64,000 bases of DNA from Bradyrhizobium amphicarpaeae (GCF_002266435.3 NZ_CP029426.2:372001-436000); one strand, 5' to 3'. Positions 1-10,583 are shown, counted from the stretch's first letter. The notes: generated by a model not told the origin, from the sequence alone. Numbers and translations: made by a program.

Positions 1-1
1 G

Positions 2-295
2 CTGTTCGGCCGCTCCTTCATCGCCGTGATGTTCGACCAGATGTTCAATCTGACGCCGCAAGGCTGGCGCATCCTCACGCTGCGCTGGGCGCTGTTCTTC
101 GCCGGCATGGCGGTGCTGAACGAGATCGTCTGGCGCACCCAGAGCACGGACTTCTGGGTGAACTTCAAGGTGTTCGGCGTGACCCCGATCACGATGATCT
201 TCGCCATCGCCCAGATGCCGCTGACCAAACGCTACCACCTCGAGCCGGCGTCGCTGGAGGCGAGCGAGGCCGAGGCGGGGGATGTGAGGAAGTAG
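2..295 (+). CDS. yciB: Inner membrane septation protein YciB/IspZ, C-terminal part
   Basis: The reading frame is open from the window edge, so only the last 97 residues are present and the true start lies upstream. The visible part has the hydrophobic segments and the conserved run [20 protein letters not shown] followed by [17 protein letters not shown], which are typical of the YciB/IspZ integral membrane family (usually about 180-200 residues). Family members affect cell envelope integrity and septation. The tail after the last membrane segment is short and rich in Glu and Ala. Family assignment is firm; the precise role in this organism is inferred. Confidence 0.9.
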   Translation: MFGRSFIAVMFDQMFNLTPQGWRILTLRWALFFAGMAVLNEIVWRTQSTDFWVNFKVFGVTPITMIFAIAQMPLTKRYHLEPASLEASEAEAGDVRK

Positions 296-297
296 CT

Positions 298-422
298 CTC
301 GTGTCCCGGACGCGCGAAGCGCGAGCCGGGACCCAGACTCTCTCCGAAAATACTGCCGTTGTGACATGGGCCCCGGCTCTGCTGCGCATCACTTCGTGCT
401 GCGCAGCGTCCGGGGCACGAGC
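298..422. repeat. Intergenic palindromic repeat (CGTGTCCCGGAC type)
   Basis: The ends are near-perfect inverted copies: CTCGTGTCCCGGACGC on the left and GCGTCCGGGGCACGAG on the right, with internal GCGAAGCGCGAG-like arms. A related element lies at 15282-15408. It separates the convergent ends of yciB and ccmG and could act as a bidirectional hairpin. Confidence 0.75.
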
Positions 423-429
423 CAGGAGC

Positions 430-1023
430 TTAGCTCCCCGCCTTCAGCGCTTTCTCCATCTGCGGCAACAGCACCGTGCGCAGATTGTCCGGCGTGATCG
501 GGCCGACCAGCTTGTAGACGATGGTGCCCTCGCGGCCCACGACGAAGGTTTCGGGCACGCCGTAGACCCCCCATTCGATCGAGGCGCGGCCGTTGGCGTC
601 GACGCCGACGCGGCCGAACGGGTTGCCGTAGCGCCCGAGGAAGCGGCGCGCATTGTCGGAGGCGTCCTTGTAATTGATGCCGACCAGCTCGAAGCGCTTG
701 TCCTTGGCGAGCTCGGTCAAAAGCGGCGCCTCGTCGTGGCAGGGCACGCACCAGGACGCCCAGACATTGACGAGGCTGACCTTGCCCTTGAACGTGGCGG
801 GATCGAGACCCGGCACCTGCGCGTTGTCGATCTGCAATCCCTCGAGCGGCGGCAGTGCCGTCTGCGGCGCCGGACGACCGATCAGCGCGGAGGGAATCCG
901 CGAGGGATCGCCGCTGCCGAGCCGGAACCAGAACAGCAGCGCCAGGCCGATGAAGGCGATCAGCGGCAGCACCATCAGGAAGGTGCGGCGCTGCGGCGGT
1001 ACGGAAGTCGATTGTTCGCTCAT
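430..1023 (-). CDS. ccmG: CcmG/DsbE thiol:disulfide interchange protein (CycY)
   Basis: This is a 197-residue membrane-anchored thioredoxin-like protein that reduces apocytochrome c haem-binding cysteines during cytochrome c maturation. One N-terminal membrane segment (about residues 14-33) is followed by a periplasmic thioredoxin fold with the active site WCVPC (Cys92 and Cys95). The start chosen is the ATG whose first bases overlap the ccmD stop (ATGA), indicating translational coupling; the frame is open further upstream but antisense-like there. It is the last gene of the minus-strand ccm cluster and corresponds to cycY of B. japonicum. Confidence 0.95.
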   Translation of the reverse strand: MSEQSTSVPPQRRTFLMVLPLIAFIGLALLFWFRLGSGDPSRIPSALIGRPAPQTALPPLEGLQIDNAQVPGLDPATFKGKVSLVNVWASWCVPCHDEAPLLTELAKDKRFELVGINYKDASDNARRFLGRYGNPFGRVGVDANGRASIEWGVYGVPETFVVGREGTIVYKLVGPITPDNLRTVLLPQMEKALKAGS

Positions 1024-1199
1024 GACGCGTCCATCGCGCTGCGGCCGGAGCGGCGGGTGATGCCGCGCTCCTCGAGCTCGCGCAGGCGCTGCGTCTGGTT
1101 GCGATAGTCGAGCACGATCCAGCCGATCAGGATCGCGACCACGACGGCCGCCGCGGCATAGGACGTCACGATGAAAGATGCATAGGGACCGAGCGACAT
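1020..1199 (-). CDS. ccmD: Haem exporter subunit CcmD (CycX)
   Basis: This small 59-residue protein has one membrane helix (about residues 11-31) followed by a basic tail ([17 protein letters not shown]), the standard CcmD layout. CcmD helps release holo-CcmE from the CcmABC complex. It begins two bases after the ccmC stop and overlaps the ccmG start by four bases, so the three genes are tightly coupled. Length and position identify it even though CcmD sequences are poorly conserved. Confidence 0.92.
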   Translation of the reverse strand: MSLGPYASFIVTSYAAAAVVVAILIGWIVLDYRNQTQRLRELEERGITRRSGRSAMDAS

Positions 1200-1201
1200 G
1201 A

Positions 1202-1993
1202 TCAGGCGGCCCCGACTTCGTTCGACGCGTTGTGTCCGCGCGCGCCGGCGCCCATTTCGCTCGAGAACGCGACACGGCTCGCCTGCATCATCTGCAGGGA
1301 GCGGACGCGGCGACGCAGGATTTCGTTGCGCATCGCCGCCAGATGCAGCGTGACGAACAGCAGCGTGAATGCGATCGCCATCACCAGCAGCGGAATCAGG
1401 AACGACTTGTCGAGGGCGGAGCCGCCCATGCGCATCACCGAGGCCGGCTGGTGCAGCGTGTTCCACCAATCGACCGAGAACTTGATGATCGGCAAATTGA
1501 GTGCGCCGACAAGCGTCAGCACGGCGGCGGCGCGCGCCGCGCGCGAGGGATCGTCGACCGCGCGCCACAGCGCCATCAGGCCGAGATACATCAGGAACAG
1601 GATCAGCACCGAGGTCAGCCGCGCATCCCACTCCCAATAGGTGCCCCACATCGGCCGGCCCCACAGCGAGCCCGTCAGCAGTGCGAGGAAGGTGAAGGCC
1701 GCGCCGATCGGCGCTGCGGCCTTGGCGGCGACGTCGGCAAGCGGATGCCGCCACACCAGCGTGCCCAGCGAGGCGATGCTCATCACGCCCCAGACGAACA
1801 TCGACAGCCACGCATTAGGCACGTGGATGAACATGATCTTCACCGTCGCGCCCTGCTGGTAGTCGTCGGGCGCCAGCGCGGCCTGGTAGAGACCGATCGC
1901 GAGCAGGAGCACGGTGGCGGCCGCAAGCCACGGCAGGACCCGCGCTGTGAGCGCGAGGAACCGCGTGGGGTTGGCGAGGTCGATCAGCGTCAT
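1202..1993 (-). CDS. ccmC: Haem ABC transporter permease CcmC (CycZ)
   Basis: This 263-residue polytopic membrane protein presents haem to the chaperone CcmE. It carries the tryptophan-rich WWD motif ([13 protein letters not shown], about residues 116-128) and two histidines flanking it in the positions of the family haem ligands: His57 in FIHVPNAW and His181 in [10 protein letters not shown]. Length is about normal (E. coli CcmC is 245). A 103-bp gap separates it from ccmB, unlike the tight spacing downstream, and that gap holds a FixK/FNR-like palindrome, so ccmC-ccmD-ccmG may have their own promoter. Confidence 0.96.
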   Translation of the reverse strand: MTLIDLANPTRFLALTARVLPWLAAATVLLLAIGLYQAALAPDDYQQGATVKIMFIHVPNAWLSMFVWGVMSIASLGTLVWRHPLADVAAKAAAPIGAAFTFLALLTGSLWGRPMWGTYWEWDARLTSVLILFLMYLGLMALWRAVDDPSRAARAAAVLTLVGALNLPIIKFSVDWWNTLHQPASVMRMGGSALDKSFLIPLLVMAIAFTLLFVTLHLAAMRNEILRRRVRSLQMMQASRVAFSSEMGAGARGHNASNEVGAA

Positions 1994-2053
1994 GGTACCC
2001 TGATAATCGTCGGTGGCCGCTCAGGCAATCAGCACGAAAGACCGTCGCGAAAG

Positions 2054-2067
2054 TTGATCGGGGTCAA
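2054..2067 (-). promoter_or_regulatory. Candidate FixK/FNR-type box upstream of ccmC
   Basis: The palindrome TTGATCGGGGTCAA fits the FixK2-type consensus TTG(A/C)-N6-(T/G)CAA. It ends 61 bases before the ccmC start codon on the minus strand, inside the ccmB-ccmC gap. That distance suits an activator of a ccmC promoter. Only the motif is seen; a match this degenerate can occur by chance. Confidence 0.4.
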
Positions 2068-2096
2068 GGTCAATCGCGCTCTCAGTCGAGCCCATT

Positions 2097-2765
2097 TCAG
2101 TCAAGTCCGTGCCGCAGGCTCGCTGCGGCTGCGAAGGGGCCGATCACGAGGCTGACCAGCGACAGCGCGCACAGGATCGAGAACGGCGCCCCGAATGTCA
2201 TGGGGCCAACGATCACGGCCTGCGAGGCCGCAACCCCGAAGATCAGCACGGGAATCGACAGCGGCAGCACCAGCACCGCCATCAGCAGACCGCCGCGGTG
2301 CAGCGTCACCGCCAGTGCCGCGCCGATCATGCCGGTGAAAGTCAGCGCCGGGGTGCCGGCCAGCAGCGTCAGCGCCACCGCTCCGGTCGCGACCATGTCG
2401 AGGTTGAGCAGGAGGCCGAGCACGGGGGTTGCGACAATCAGCGGCAGGCCGGCCGCCAGCCAATGCGCCAGCGCCTTGGCGGCGCAGGCGAGTTCCAGCG
2501 GCGTCCGGCTCATCGTGATCAGGTCGAGCGAGCCATCCTCGTGATCGGCCATGAACAGCCGGTCGAGGGTCAGCAGGCTCGCCAGCAGCGCGCCGAGCCA
2601 GAGGATGGCCGGCCCCAGCCGCGACAGCAGCGCCAGATCCGGCCCGACCGCGAACGGCATCAGGACCACGACGGTCAGGAAGAACAGCACGCCGATCAGC
2701 GCCCCGCCGCCGACGCGGAGGGCGATCCTGATGTCCCGGCGGATGAGGGCGGAGAGGGCGGTCAT
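2097..2765 (-). CDS. ccmB: Haem exporter permease CcmB (CycW)
   Basis: This 222-residue integral membrane protein is the permease partner of the CcmA ATPase; the CcmAB pair powers release of haem-loaded CcmE. About six hydrophobic segments are visible, with the N-terminal ALIRRDIRIALR and the conserved FMADHEDGSLDLI stretch typical of the family. Length matches CcmB proteins (about 220). It lies between ccmC and ccmA on the same strand but is separated from ccmA by 277 bases carrying GC-rich palindromes. Confidence 0.95.
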   Translation of the reverse strand: MTALSALIRRDIRIALRVGGGALIGVLFFLTVVVLMPFAVGPDLALLSRLGPAILWLGALLASLLTLDRLFMADHEDGSLDLITMSRTPLELACAAKALAHWLAAGLPLIVATPVLGLLLNLDMVATGAVALTLLAGTPALTFTGMIGAALAVTLHRGGLLMAVLVLPLSIPVLIFGVAASQAVIVGPMTFGAPFSILCALSLVSLVIGPFAAAASLRHGLD

Positions 2766-2823
2766 CGGAAGGCCCTTTCGGCGGTCCGGCCATGGGAGCC
2801 GGGCTGGGGCCGCGAGGACGGTG

Positions 2824-3000
2824 CGCTCCCTCCCCCCTTGTGGGGGAGGGCGGGGGAGAGGGGTAGCTCCGGGAGTGATGTTCGATAAGCGCCAGTCGCT
2901 AGCAACAGAGCCCCTGTTTCGCCAACGCTAGAAACGAGAGGTCTTGCCGAGTGGCACCCCCCTCCCTGACCCTCCCCCGCAAGGGGGGAGGGAACGGAGA
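2824..3000. repeat. Paired GC-rich palindromes between ccmB and ccmA
   Basis: Two related hairpin-forming blocks face each other: CTCCCCCCTTGTGGGGGAGG near 2830 and CCCTCCCCCGCAAGGGGGG near 2970. Similar C/G tracts occur at 57524-57550 and 60590-60668. The pair sits inside what is usually a compact ccmAB unit, so transcripts reading from ccmA to ccmB would carry large hairpins. Confidence 0.65.
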
Positions 3001-3042
3001 GGCCGAGGGCCAGCCGCTCGGAAAGCTGAGGGTCCATCCGCA

Positions 3043-3645
3043 TCACGCCACGCCCCCGATCCGCAGCTCCCGCGCCTCGATCCCCAGCGGCGCATGGGTC
3101 GCCGCAACGATCAGGCCGCCGCGCGCGAGGTGTTCGCGCATCAGGCCGCCGAACATGTCCTGGCCGGCCACGTCCAGCGCGTTGGTCGGCTCATCCAGCA
3201 GCCAGACCGGGCGGCGGACGGTCAGCAGCCGCGCCAGCGACAGCCGGCGGCGCTGGCCGGCCGACAGGAAGCCGGCGGGCAGGTGGGTGGCATGGTCGAG
3301 CCCCACCGTGGCGAGGCTCCCGGCGAAGTCGAAACGCTCGCCGCCAAGGAAATCGGCCCAGAATGACAGGTTTTCCGCCACGCTGAGCGCCGGCTTCAGG
3401 GCATCGCGATGGCCGAGATAGTGGCACTGCTCCGGCAGCGTCAGCTCGGCATCGCCGCCCTCCAGCGCGATCGTCCCGCCCGCCGGCACCAGCAGGCCCG
3501 CGATCAGCCGCAGCAGCGAGGTCTTGCCCGACCCATTGCGGCCGACGACCGCCACCGCTTCGCCGGCGACGGCTGCGAAATCGAGCCCGGCAAATACCTC
3601 GCGGCCGCCGCGCACGCAGGCGACCCCGCGTCCGGCGAGTCTCAT
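3043..3645 (-). CDS. ccmA: Haem ABC exporter ATP-binding protein CcmA (CycV)
   Basis: This 200-residue ABC ATPase couples ATP hydrolysis to release of holo-CcmE during cytochrome c maturation. Walker A is GRNGSGKT (residues 35-42), the signature is [15 protein letters not shown] and Walker B is [13 protein letters not shown] chose the ATG giving [14 protein letters not shown] because it gives the usual family length; an in-frame GTG eight codons upstream (3669) is possible. It is first in the minus-strand ccm cluster and divergent from acnA; the shared upstream region has a candidate Irr box. Confidence 0.95.
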   Translation of the reverse strand: MRLAGRGVACVRGGREVFAGLDFAAVAGEAVAVVGRNGSGKTSLLRLIAGLLVPAGGTIALEGGDAELTLPEQCHYLGHRDALKPALSVAENLSFWADFLGGERFDFAGSLATVGLDHATHLPAGFLSAGQRRRLSLARLLTVRRPVWLLDEPTNALDVAGQDMFGGLMREHLARGGLIVAATHAPLGIEARELRIGGVA

Positions 3646-3754
3646 CTGGCCTGGTATCAACCCGCTCACAGTCAGGCCCAGGAAAACTTGGGGTAGCGCA
3701 TCAGAATTTTTGGCTCGCGACTTGCTGGGTTCGATTGTGGCTGTGGCGGCGCGG

Positions 3755-3771
3755 TTAGAAAGCTTCTATAA
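3755..3771. promoter_or_regulatory. Candidate iron control element (Irr box) between ccmA and acnA
   Basis: The sequence TTAGAAAGCTTCTATAA has arms TAGAA and TTCTA around a 3-base spacer, close to the rhizobial iron control element TTTAGAA-N3-TTCTAAA recognised by Irr. It lies 113-129 bases before the acnA start and about 110 bases before the ccmA start. Both genes serve iron- or haem-dependent functions. The outer bases deviate from the consensus, so this is a candidate only. Confidence 0.4.
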
Positions 3772-3845
3772 GCCCGGAACTACTTGATGCAGCAACTCAA
3801 CCTGCCCCTGCAAGCGGCCCAGCCTGATACGCTGACGGTGTTAAG

Positions 3846-3861
3846 ATACCCTGCCGGGTAT
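3846..3861 (+). promoter_or_regulatory. Palindrome or small hairpin in the acnA leader
   Basis: ATACCC-TGCC-GGGTAT is a perfect 6-bp inverted repeat ending 22 bases before the acnA ATG. It could be an operator or a short leader hairpin. No regulator is identified. Confidence 0.35.
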
Positions 3862-3883
3862 AGCTAACAATTGGGATTCCTAC

Positions 3884-6604
<2,721 letters not shown>

Positions 6605-6653
6605 GCGCGAATTTGTGAACGGTGGCTCACCGCGACGTGAGTAGAAGGTTAAA

Positions 6654-6690
6654 CGAAGGCGGCCTATCACAAGGCCGCCTTCGTGCGTTT
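6654..6690 (+). terminator. Rho-independent terminator after acnA
   Basis: A perfect 12-bp stem (CGAAGGCGGCCT / AGGCCGCCTTCG) with a 6-base loop lies about 50 bases after the acnA stop. The following T-tract is weak (GTGCGTTT). Confidence 0.7.
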
Positions 6691-6822
6691 GCGGCATGTT
6701 TCAGATGGGCCCGTCCGGCGAGAATCGCCTGGATGGTTGAGCATGTCGCGCCCCGTAAGACTACGGTGACCATCCGGCGATAAGATCACCCTTCCCACGA
6801 GCAATGGTGTGCGGCGTTCGAC

Positions 6823-7599
6823 ATGACAACAATGACGGCTTCTCATCTGGGTTCACGTTGGTCCGGCGCGCTCTGGTCGGGAGCTCTCGGCATCTGTGCG
6901 ATCGTCGCCGTCATCCGTCCTGCCGAGGCTGACCCCCGCGCCGTCGTCGAATTGTTTACCTCGCAGGGCTGCTCGTCATGCCCGCCCGCCGACCAGATCA
7001 TCGGCGATCTCTCCAAAGACCCCTCGATCATCGCGCTGAGCATGCCGATCGACTATTGGGATTATCTTGGCTGGAAGGACACGCTGGCGGATTCGCGTTT
7101 CTCTGCACGGCAACGTGCCTATTCGCGCATGCGCGGCGACCGCGAGGTCTACACGCCGCAGGTCGTGGTCAACGGCTCCACCCATGTCATCGGCAGCGAT
7201 CGTGCCGGCATCGAGAGCGCGATCGGCAAGACCGACAAGGGTACGGGCGTGATGAGCGTGCCGGTGACGATGTCGCTCGCGGGCAAGCAGATCAACGTGT
7301 CGGTGGCCGCGAGCAACGAGCCGGCCGTCTCACATGGCGAGGTCTGGATCTGCTCGATCGCCAAGTCGGTCCCGATCGCGATCACCCGCGGCGAGAATCG
7401 CGGGCAGCAGGTCACCTATCACAACGTGGTGCGCAACCTGCTCAAGGTCGGTGACTGGACCGGGCGTTCGGAAAGCTGGACGGTGCCGATCGAGAACCTC
7501 ACACGCGACGGCGTCGACGGCGCGGTGGTCTATGTCCAGGACGGCAGCCGCGACAAGCCCGGCACGATGCTGGGCGCGGCGTACACGTCGCTGCACTGA
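6823..7599 (+). CDS. DUF1223 family exported thioredoxin-fold protein
   Basis: This 258-residue protein has an N-terminal hydrophobic segment (about residues 17-33) ending in AEA-D, consistent with a signal peptide. The mature part opens with VVELFTSQGCSSCPPAD, a thioredoxin-like CxxC (Cys50, Cys53) that defines the DUF1223 family, and later has the conserved YTPQVVVNG strand. The function of the family is not established; an extracytoplasmic redox role is suggested by the CxxC. It follows acnA after a terminator, so it probably has its own promoter. Confidence 0.85.
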   Translation: MTTMTASHLGSRWSGALWSGALGICAIVAVIRPAEADPRAVVELFTSQGCSSCPPADQIIGDLSKDPSIIALSMPIDYWDYLGWKDTLADSRFSARQRAYSRMRGDREVYTPQVVVNGSTHVIGSDRAGIESAIGKTDKGTGVMSVPVTMSLAGKQINVSVAASNEPAVSHGEVWICSIAKSVPIAITRGENRGQQVTYHNVVRNLLKVGDWTGRSESWTVPIENLTRDGVDGAVVYVQDGSRDKPGTMLGAAYTSLH

Positions 7600-7628
7600 G
7601 TCGAGATACGCAAAGCTGCTAGCGCTTT

Positions 7629-7751
7629 GTCATTCCGGGGCTCGCGGAGCGCGAGGCCGGAATCCATTTGTCAGCGGATATGGTCTCGATGGTTTCTCAG
7701 GTGCGCAATTGCGCACGATAGCTCGCGCCGAGTGGCGCGCCCCGGAATGAC
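7629..7751. repeat. Intergenic palindromic repeat (GTCATTCCGG type)
   Basis: The ends are inverted copies, GTCATTCCGGGGC and GCGCCCCGGAATGAC, with inner GCGCAATTGCGC. A half copy of the same family is at 16671-16712. Confidence 0.75.
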
Positions 7752-7776
7752 AGCGGGCCCAGAAACATCCTGACAT

Positions 7777-7810
7777 AAACAAAAAGGACCAACTTGCGTT
7801 GGCCCTCCTT
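7777..7810 (-). terminator. Minus-strand hairpin with T-tract
   Basis: On the minus strand the arms AAGGA..CCAAC and GTTGG..TCCTT (3-base bulge GGG) are followed by TTTTTGTTTA. No minus-strand protein gene ends here, so it most likely terminates a short transcript. Confidence 0.55.
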
Positions 7811-7894
7811 GTTGTGCGCACAGACCCGATCCTGTTCGACCCCGGGGGGCTGGGGGCTGAGGAATCCGGAACCGAAAGGACCGGGTCAACGCAC
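7777..7894 (-). ncRNA. Candidate small structured RNA
   Basis: Read on the minus strand, the 80 bases before the terminator hairpin can close on themselves: GTGCG near 7894 pairs with CGCAC near 7815, GACCCG with CGGGTC, and GTCC with GGAT. Between them lies a C-rich unpaired stretch (CCTCAGCCCCCAGCC) that could act as an anti-Shine-Dalgarno loop. A closing stem followed by a hairpin and T-tract in a gap with no minus-strand gene suggests an independent RNA of about 115-120 nt. I could not match it to a known family, and its 5' end is a guess. Confidence 0.35.
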
Positions 7895-8153
7895 ATGAAT
7901 CTTTTCGCAATGCAGGGCGGCAGGCGCTAGGCGGAAAAGCGGCGAGACTATGATTCCTGCTAACGATCCCGTGACGGTTTGCCGCGACAGAGTTCCACCA
8001 TTGCGTGTGCACTGATTGGCACCCGATTCGACCAGTTGAATCAGGAGCCTCTTGCGGCGCTGACCGGTTGGCGCAATCATGCACTTGTCATGATCCGGGT
8101 TCCGGGGACGGTCTTCGCGGACGGGGTCATGCCGTGCGATGAGGAAGCGCTCC

Positions 8154-8522
8154 ATGAGTCTGTCGGAGGATGCCGATCCGAGCGAGCAGCGCGCGGCGGC
8201 GCGCCCCGCTGCTGCGGCCGCGCAGCTGAGCCGGGTGACGTTCAACCGGCTCGAGCTGCACCGTATTCTCAATCTCTACGGCCGCATGGTCGCCGACGGC
8301 GAGTGGCGCGACTACGCCATCGACTTCCTCAGGGATCGCGCCGTGTTCTCGGTCTATCGCCGTGCCTCGGAAGTGCCGATCTACCGCATCGAGAAGGACC
8401 CGCGGCTGGCGCGCAAGCAGGGCATGTACAGCGTGATCTCGGCGACCGGCCTGATCCTGCGCCGCGGCCACGAGCTGGAGCGCGTGCTGCTGGTGATCGA
8501 TCGCAAGCTGGCGGTGGTGTAG
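8154..8522 (+). CDS. DUF2794 family protein
   Basis: This small, soluble, 122-residue protein belongs to the alphaproteobacterial DUF2794 family; the core runs from RVTFNRLELHRILNLYGRMV to the C-terminal LVIDRKLAVV. The start chosen (MSLSEDADPS) is preceded by GAGGAAG at good spacing; the frame extends five codons upstream. No function is known for the family. It stands alone between a noncoding stretch and a convergent acetyltransferase gene. Confidence 0.8.
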   Translation: MSLSEDADPSEQRAAARPAAAAAQLSRVTFNRLELHRILNLYGRMVADGEWRDYAIDFLRDRAVFSVYRRASEVPIYRIEKDPRLARKQGMYSVISATGLILRRGHELERVLLVIDRKLAVV

Positions 8523-8546
8523 CCATCCGAATGGTGCCGTAGTGTC

Positions 8547-8636
8547 GTAGGGTGGGCAAAGGCGTTCTTGCGCCGTGCCCACGTCTTCTCTCGATCGCGA
8601 CGAGCGCGTGGGCACGCTGCGCTTTGCCCACCCTAC
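8547..8636. repeat. Intergenic palindromic repeat (GTAGGGTGGGCAAAG type)
   Basis: It has perfect 15-base inverted ends, GTAGGGTGGGCAAAG and CTTTGCCCACCCTAC, plus inner arms CGTGCCCAC and GTGGGCACG. It lies between convergent genes and could fold into a long hairpin in either transcript. Confidence 0.8.
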
Positions 8637-8639
8637 CAA

Positions 8640-9170
8640 CTACTTCGTCGGAACGCTCTTCCCGCCCTCGCCGAGATCCCGCTGCATCATCACCGTATCG
8701 AGCCAGCGGCCGAACTTCAGCCCGACATTGGGATGCGTGCCGATCATCTTGAAGCCGCCCTTGGTGTGGACGCCGATCGAGCCGGCATTGGCCGAATCTC
8801 CGATCACCGCGATCATCTGGCGGAAGCCCCGCGCCTCGCATTCGGCGACCAGCCGGTCCAGCAGCTTCGAGCCGACACCGCGGCGGTGGAAAGAGGGATC
8901 GAGATAGATCGAGTTCTCGACCGTGAAGCGGTAGGCCGGGCGCGGGCGGTAGGCGCCGGCATAGGCATAGCCGGCCACGCGGCCGTCGAGCATGGCGACG
9001 AAATAGGGATAGCCGCCGTCCACCAGCGCGCGGTAGCGCCGCGTCATCTCGGCGAGATCAGGCGGTTCCAGCTCGAACGTCGCGGTGCCCTCGCGGACGG
9101 CCTGCTGGTAGATGGGGGTGATGGCGGGAAGGTCGGCCTCGGTCGCGGCCCTGATGTCTGGTGCGGTCAT
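8640..9170 (-). CDS. GNAT N-acetyltransferase, phosphinothricin acetyltransferase-like
   Basis: This 176-residue GNAT-fold protein uses acetyl-CoA to acetylate a small amine substrate. It opens with IRAATEADLPAITPIYQQAV and carries the acetyl-CoA loop HRRGVGSKLL and the C-terminal HTKGGFKMIGT, a layout shared with the Pat/YncA-type subgroup. The start is the ATG of MTAPDIR; 19 upstream codons in frame look spurious. The real substrate (for example methionine sulfone or another amino acid analogue) cannot be read from sequence. Confidence 0.85.
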   Translation of the reverse strand: MTAPDIRAATEADLPAITPIYQQAVREGTATFELEPPDLAEMTRRYRALVDGGYPYFVAMLDGRVAGYAYAGAYRPRPAYRFTVENSIYLDPSFHRRGVGSKLLDRLVAECEARGFRQMIAVIGDSANAGSIGVHTKGGFKMIGTHPNVGLKFGRWLDTVMMQRDLGEGGKSVPTK

Positions 9171-9228
9171 AGGGGAGAGATTAGAGCGTTCCCGCGGTGG
9201 CCGGAAGAGGCGTCGCCGCCCCCGCACC

Positions 9229-9262
9229 TGTCATTGCGAGCGCAGCGAAGCAATCCAGAAAT
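9229..9262. repeat. Half element of the CATTGCGAGCGCAGCGAAG repeat family
   Basis: TGTCATTGCGAGCGCAGCG followed by AAGCAATCCAG matches one arm of the complete element at 56507-56586. The other arm is not present here. Confidence 0.55.
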
Positions 9263-9337
9263 GCATCCGTGGAGGGACGCTGGATGCTCCCGCCTTCGCG
9301 GACAAGTCGTCGCGCCACAAATGGGAAGGCCATCTTC

Positions 9338-9425
9338 GTAGCCCGGATGGAGCGCAGCGAAATCCGGGGCAGGTTCATCTGCGGGCTCGACCTTCCCGGA
9401 TTGCGCTGCGCTCCATCCGGGCTAC
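9338..9425. repeat. Intergenic palindromic repeat (GTAGCCCGGATGGAGCGCAG type)
   Basis: Inverted ends GTAGCCCGGATGGAGCGCAG and CTGCGCTCCATCCGGGCTAC flank a short spacer. A shorter relative lies at 28629-28704. With the half element at 9229 it accounts for most of the 339-bp gap between the acetyltransferase and the terminator of the next gene. Confidence 0.8.
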
Positions 9426-9452
9426 GGGCACGGGATGTGGCTGCCATCCCCC

Positions 9453-9481
9453 AAACAAAAACCCCGGCCTTTCGGCCGGGG
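9453..9481 (-). terminator. Rho-independent terminator of the Bax-inhibitor-like gene
   Basis: The stem CCCCGGCC / GGCCGGGG with a 4-base loop lies 28 bases past the gene's stop codon; on the minus strand it is followed by TTTTTGTTT. Confidence 0.9.
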
Positions 9482-9509
9482 TTCGTGTCCGTTCGTCCTG
9501 GTCTATCGC

Positions 9510-10301
9510 TTAGTCGCGCTGGCCGAGGAGCTGCAGCAGCAGCGTGAACAGGTTGATGAAGTTCAGGTACAGCGACAGTGCGCCGGTGATGGCCGCACGC
9601 TCTGCGATGTCACCGCCGGCGGAAGCATAGCCGTAGATGTAGTCGTTCTTCAGCCGCTGGGTATCCCAGGCGGTGAGGCCCGCGAACACCAGCACGCCGA
9701 CCACCGACACGATGAACTGCAGCATCGAGCTCGCCAGGAACAGGTTCACCAGGCTCGCGATGATGATGCCGATCAGGCCCATGAACAGGAACGAGCCCAT
9801 TCCGGTGAGGTCACGCTTGGTGGTGTAGCCGTAGAGGCTCAGCGCACCGAAGGTGGCCGCGGTGATGAAGAACACCCGCACGATCGAGGTGTGCGTGAAC
9901 ACCAGGAAGATCGACGACAGCGAGATACCCATCAGCGCCGCGAATACCCAGAACAGGATCTGGGCGGTCGAGGGAGCCAGACGGTTGATGCCCGCCGAGA
10001 TCACGAACACCATGGCGAGCGGCGCCAGCATGAACAGCCATTTCAGCGGGCTGACGAACATCGCGTAGCCGAACGGCGTCAGGAACAGCTTGCCGACACG
10101 GACGGCGTCCGCGGTCGGCACGTCGGTCACGGCGGCCATGTAGACGCCGAGCGCGGCAAGGCCGGTGATGGCGAGGCCGATGCTCATGTAGTTGTAGATG
10201 CGCAGCATGTAGGCGCGCAGGCCGGCATCGACCGTCGCGGCGTCAACACGCCCGGCGGCCCTGCCGAAAGGAGAAGCGTAGTTACGGTCTAGGTCCGACA
10301 T
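9510..10301 (-). CDS. Bax inhibitor-1/YccA family membrane protein
   Basis: This 263-residue protein has about seven membrane segments and belongs to the BI-1/YccA (TMBIM) family. Family landmarks include the N-terminal RAYMLRIYNYMSIGLAITG, the mid-protein GYTTKRDLTGMGSFLFMGLIG and the C-terminal GLTAWDTQRLK with GALSLYLNFINLF. Relatives interact with the FtsH protease or act as a calcium leak; the role here is not defined. The start chosen gives MSDLDRNYASPFG; 21 upstream codons are discounted. It is a single gene ending at a strong terminator. Confidence 0.92.
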   Translation of the reverse strand: MSDLDRNYASPFGRAAGRVDAATVDAGLRAYMLRIYNYMSIGLAITGLAALGVYMAAVTDVPTADAVRVGKLFLTPFGYAMFVSPLKWLFMLAPLAMVFVISAGINRLAPSTAQILFWVFAALMGISLSSIFLVFTHTSIVRVFFITAATFGALSLYGYTTKRDLTGMGSFLFMGLIGIIIASLVNLFLASSMLQFIVSVVGVLVFAGLTAWDTQRLKNDYIYGYASAGGDIAERAAITGALSLYLNFINLFTLLLQLLGQRD

Positions 10302-10583
10302 GGTCGAATTCCCGTTGGTTGGTCCGGTCCGGCATGAGGGTCGCCATGCCGCCCGGTTCGTCAAATTCTATCTCGGATACCGATGCCTGCCGACTAAATT
10401 CTGGCTAACAATCGGGACTCCGAACCCATTGGATATGTGGGAAACTAACACATCAGCTGCAACCTTCCACGCGCGGCTGAATGTCGCCCTTGGCGGCAAT
10501 CCTGACGCGAACCTGACGAGCGATCGTGGTTAATCGCGGGAATCGTGCGATTTCGCGCTCCTGCCGCCATCCGCTACATTTTG

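Larger units (their letters stand above)
7600..8153. other. 554-bp stretch without a protein gene
   Basis: It holds the palindromic repeat at 7629-7751 and the candidate structured RNA at 7777-7894. No recognisable coding sequence was seen in the remaining ~250 bases; the open frames here have no family features. Confidence 0.6.

Noticed and set aside
7886..8272. 128-codon minus-strand frame overlapping the DUF2794 gene
   Set aside because: It runs antisense to a conserved family protein and has no domain; the minus-strand hairpin nearby fits a small RNA better.
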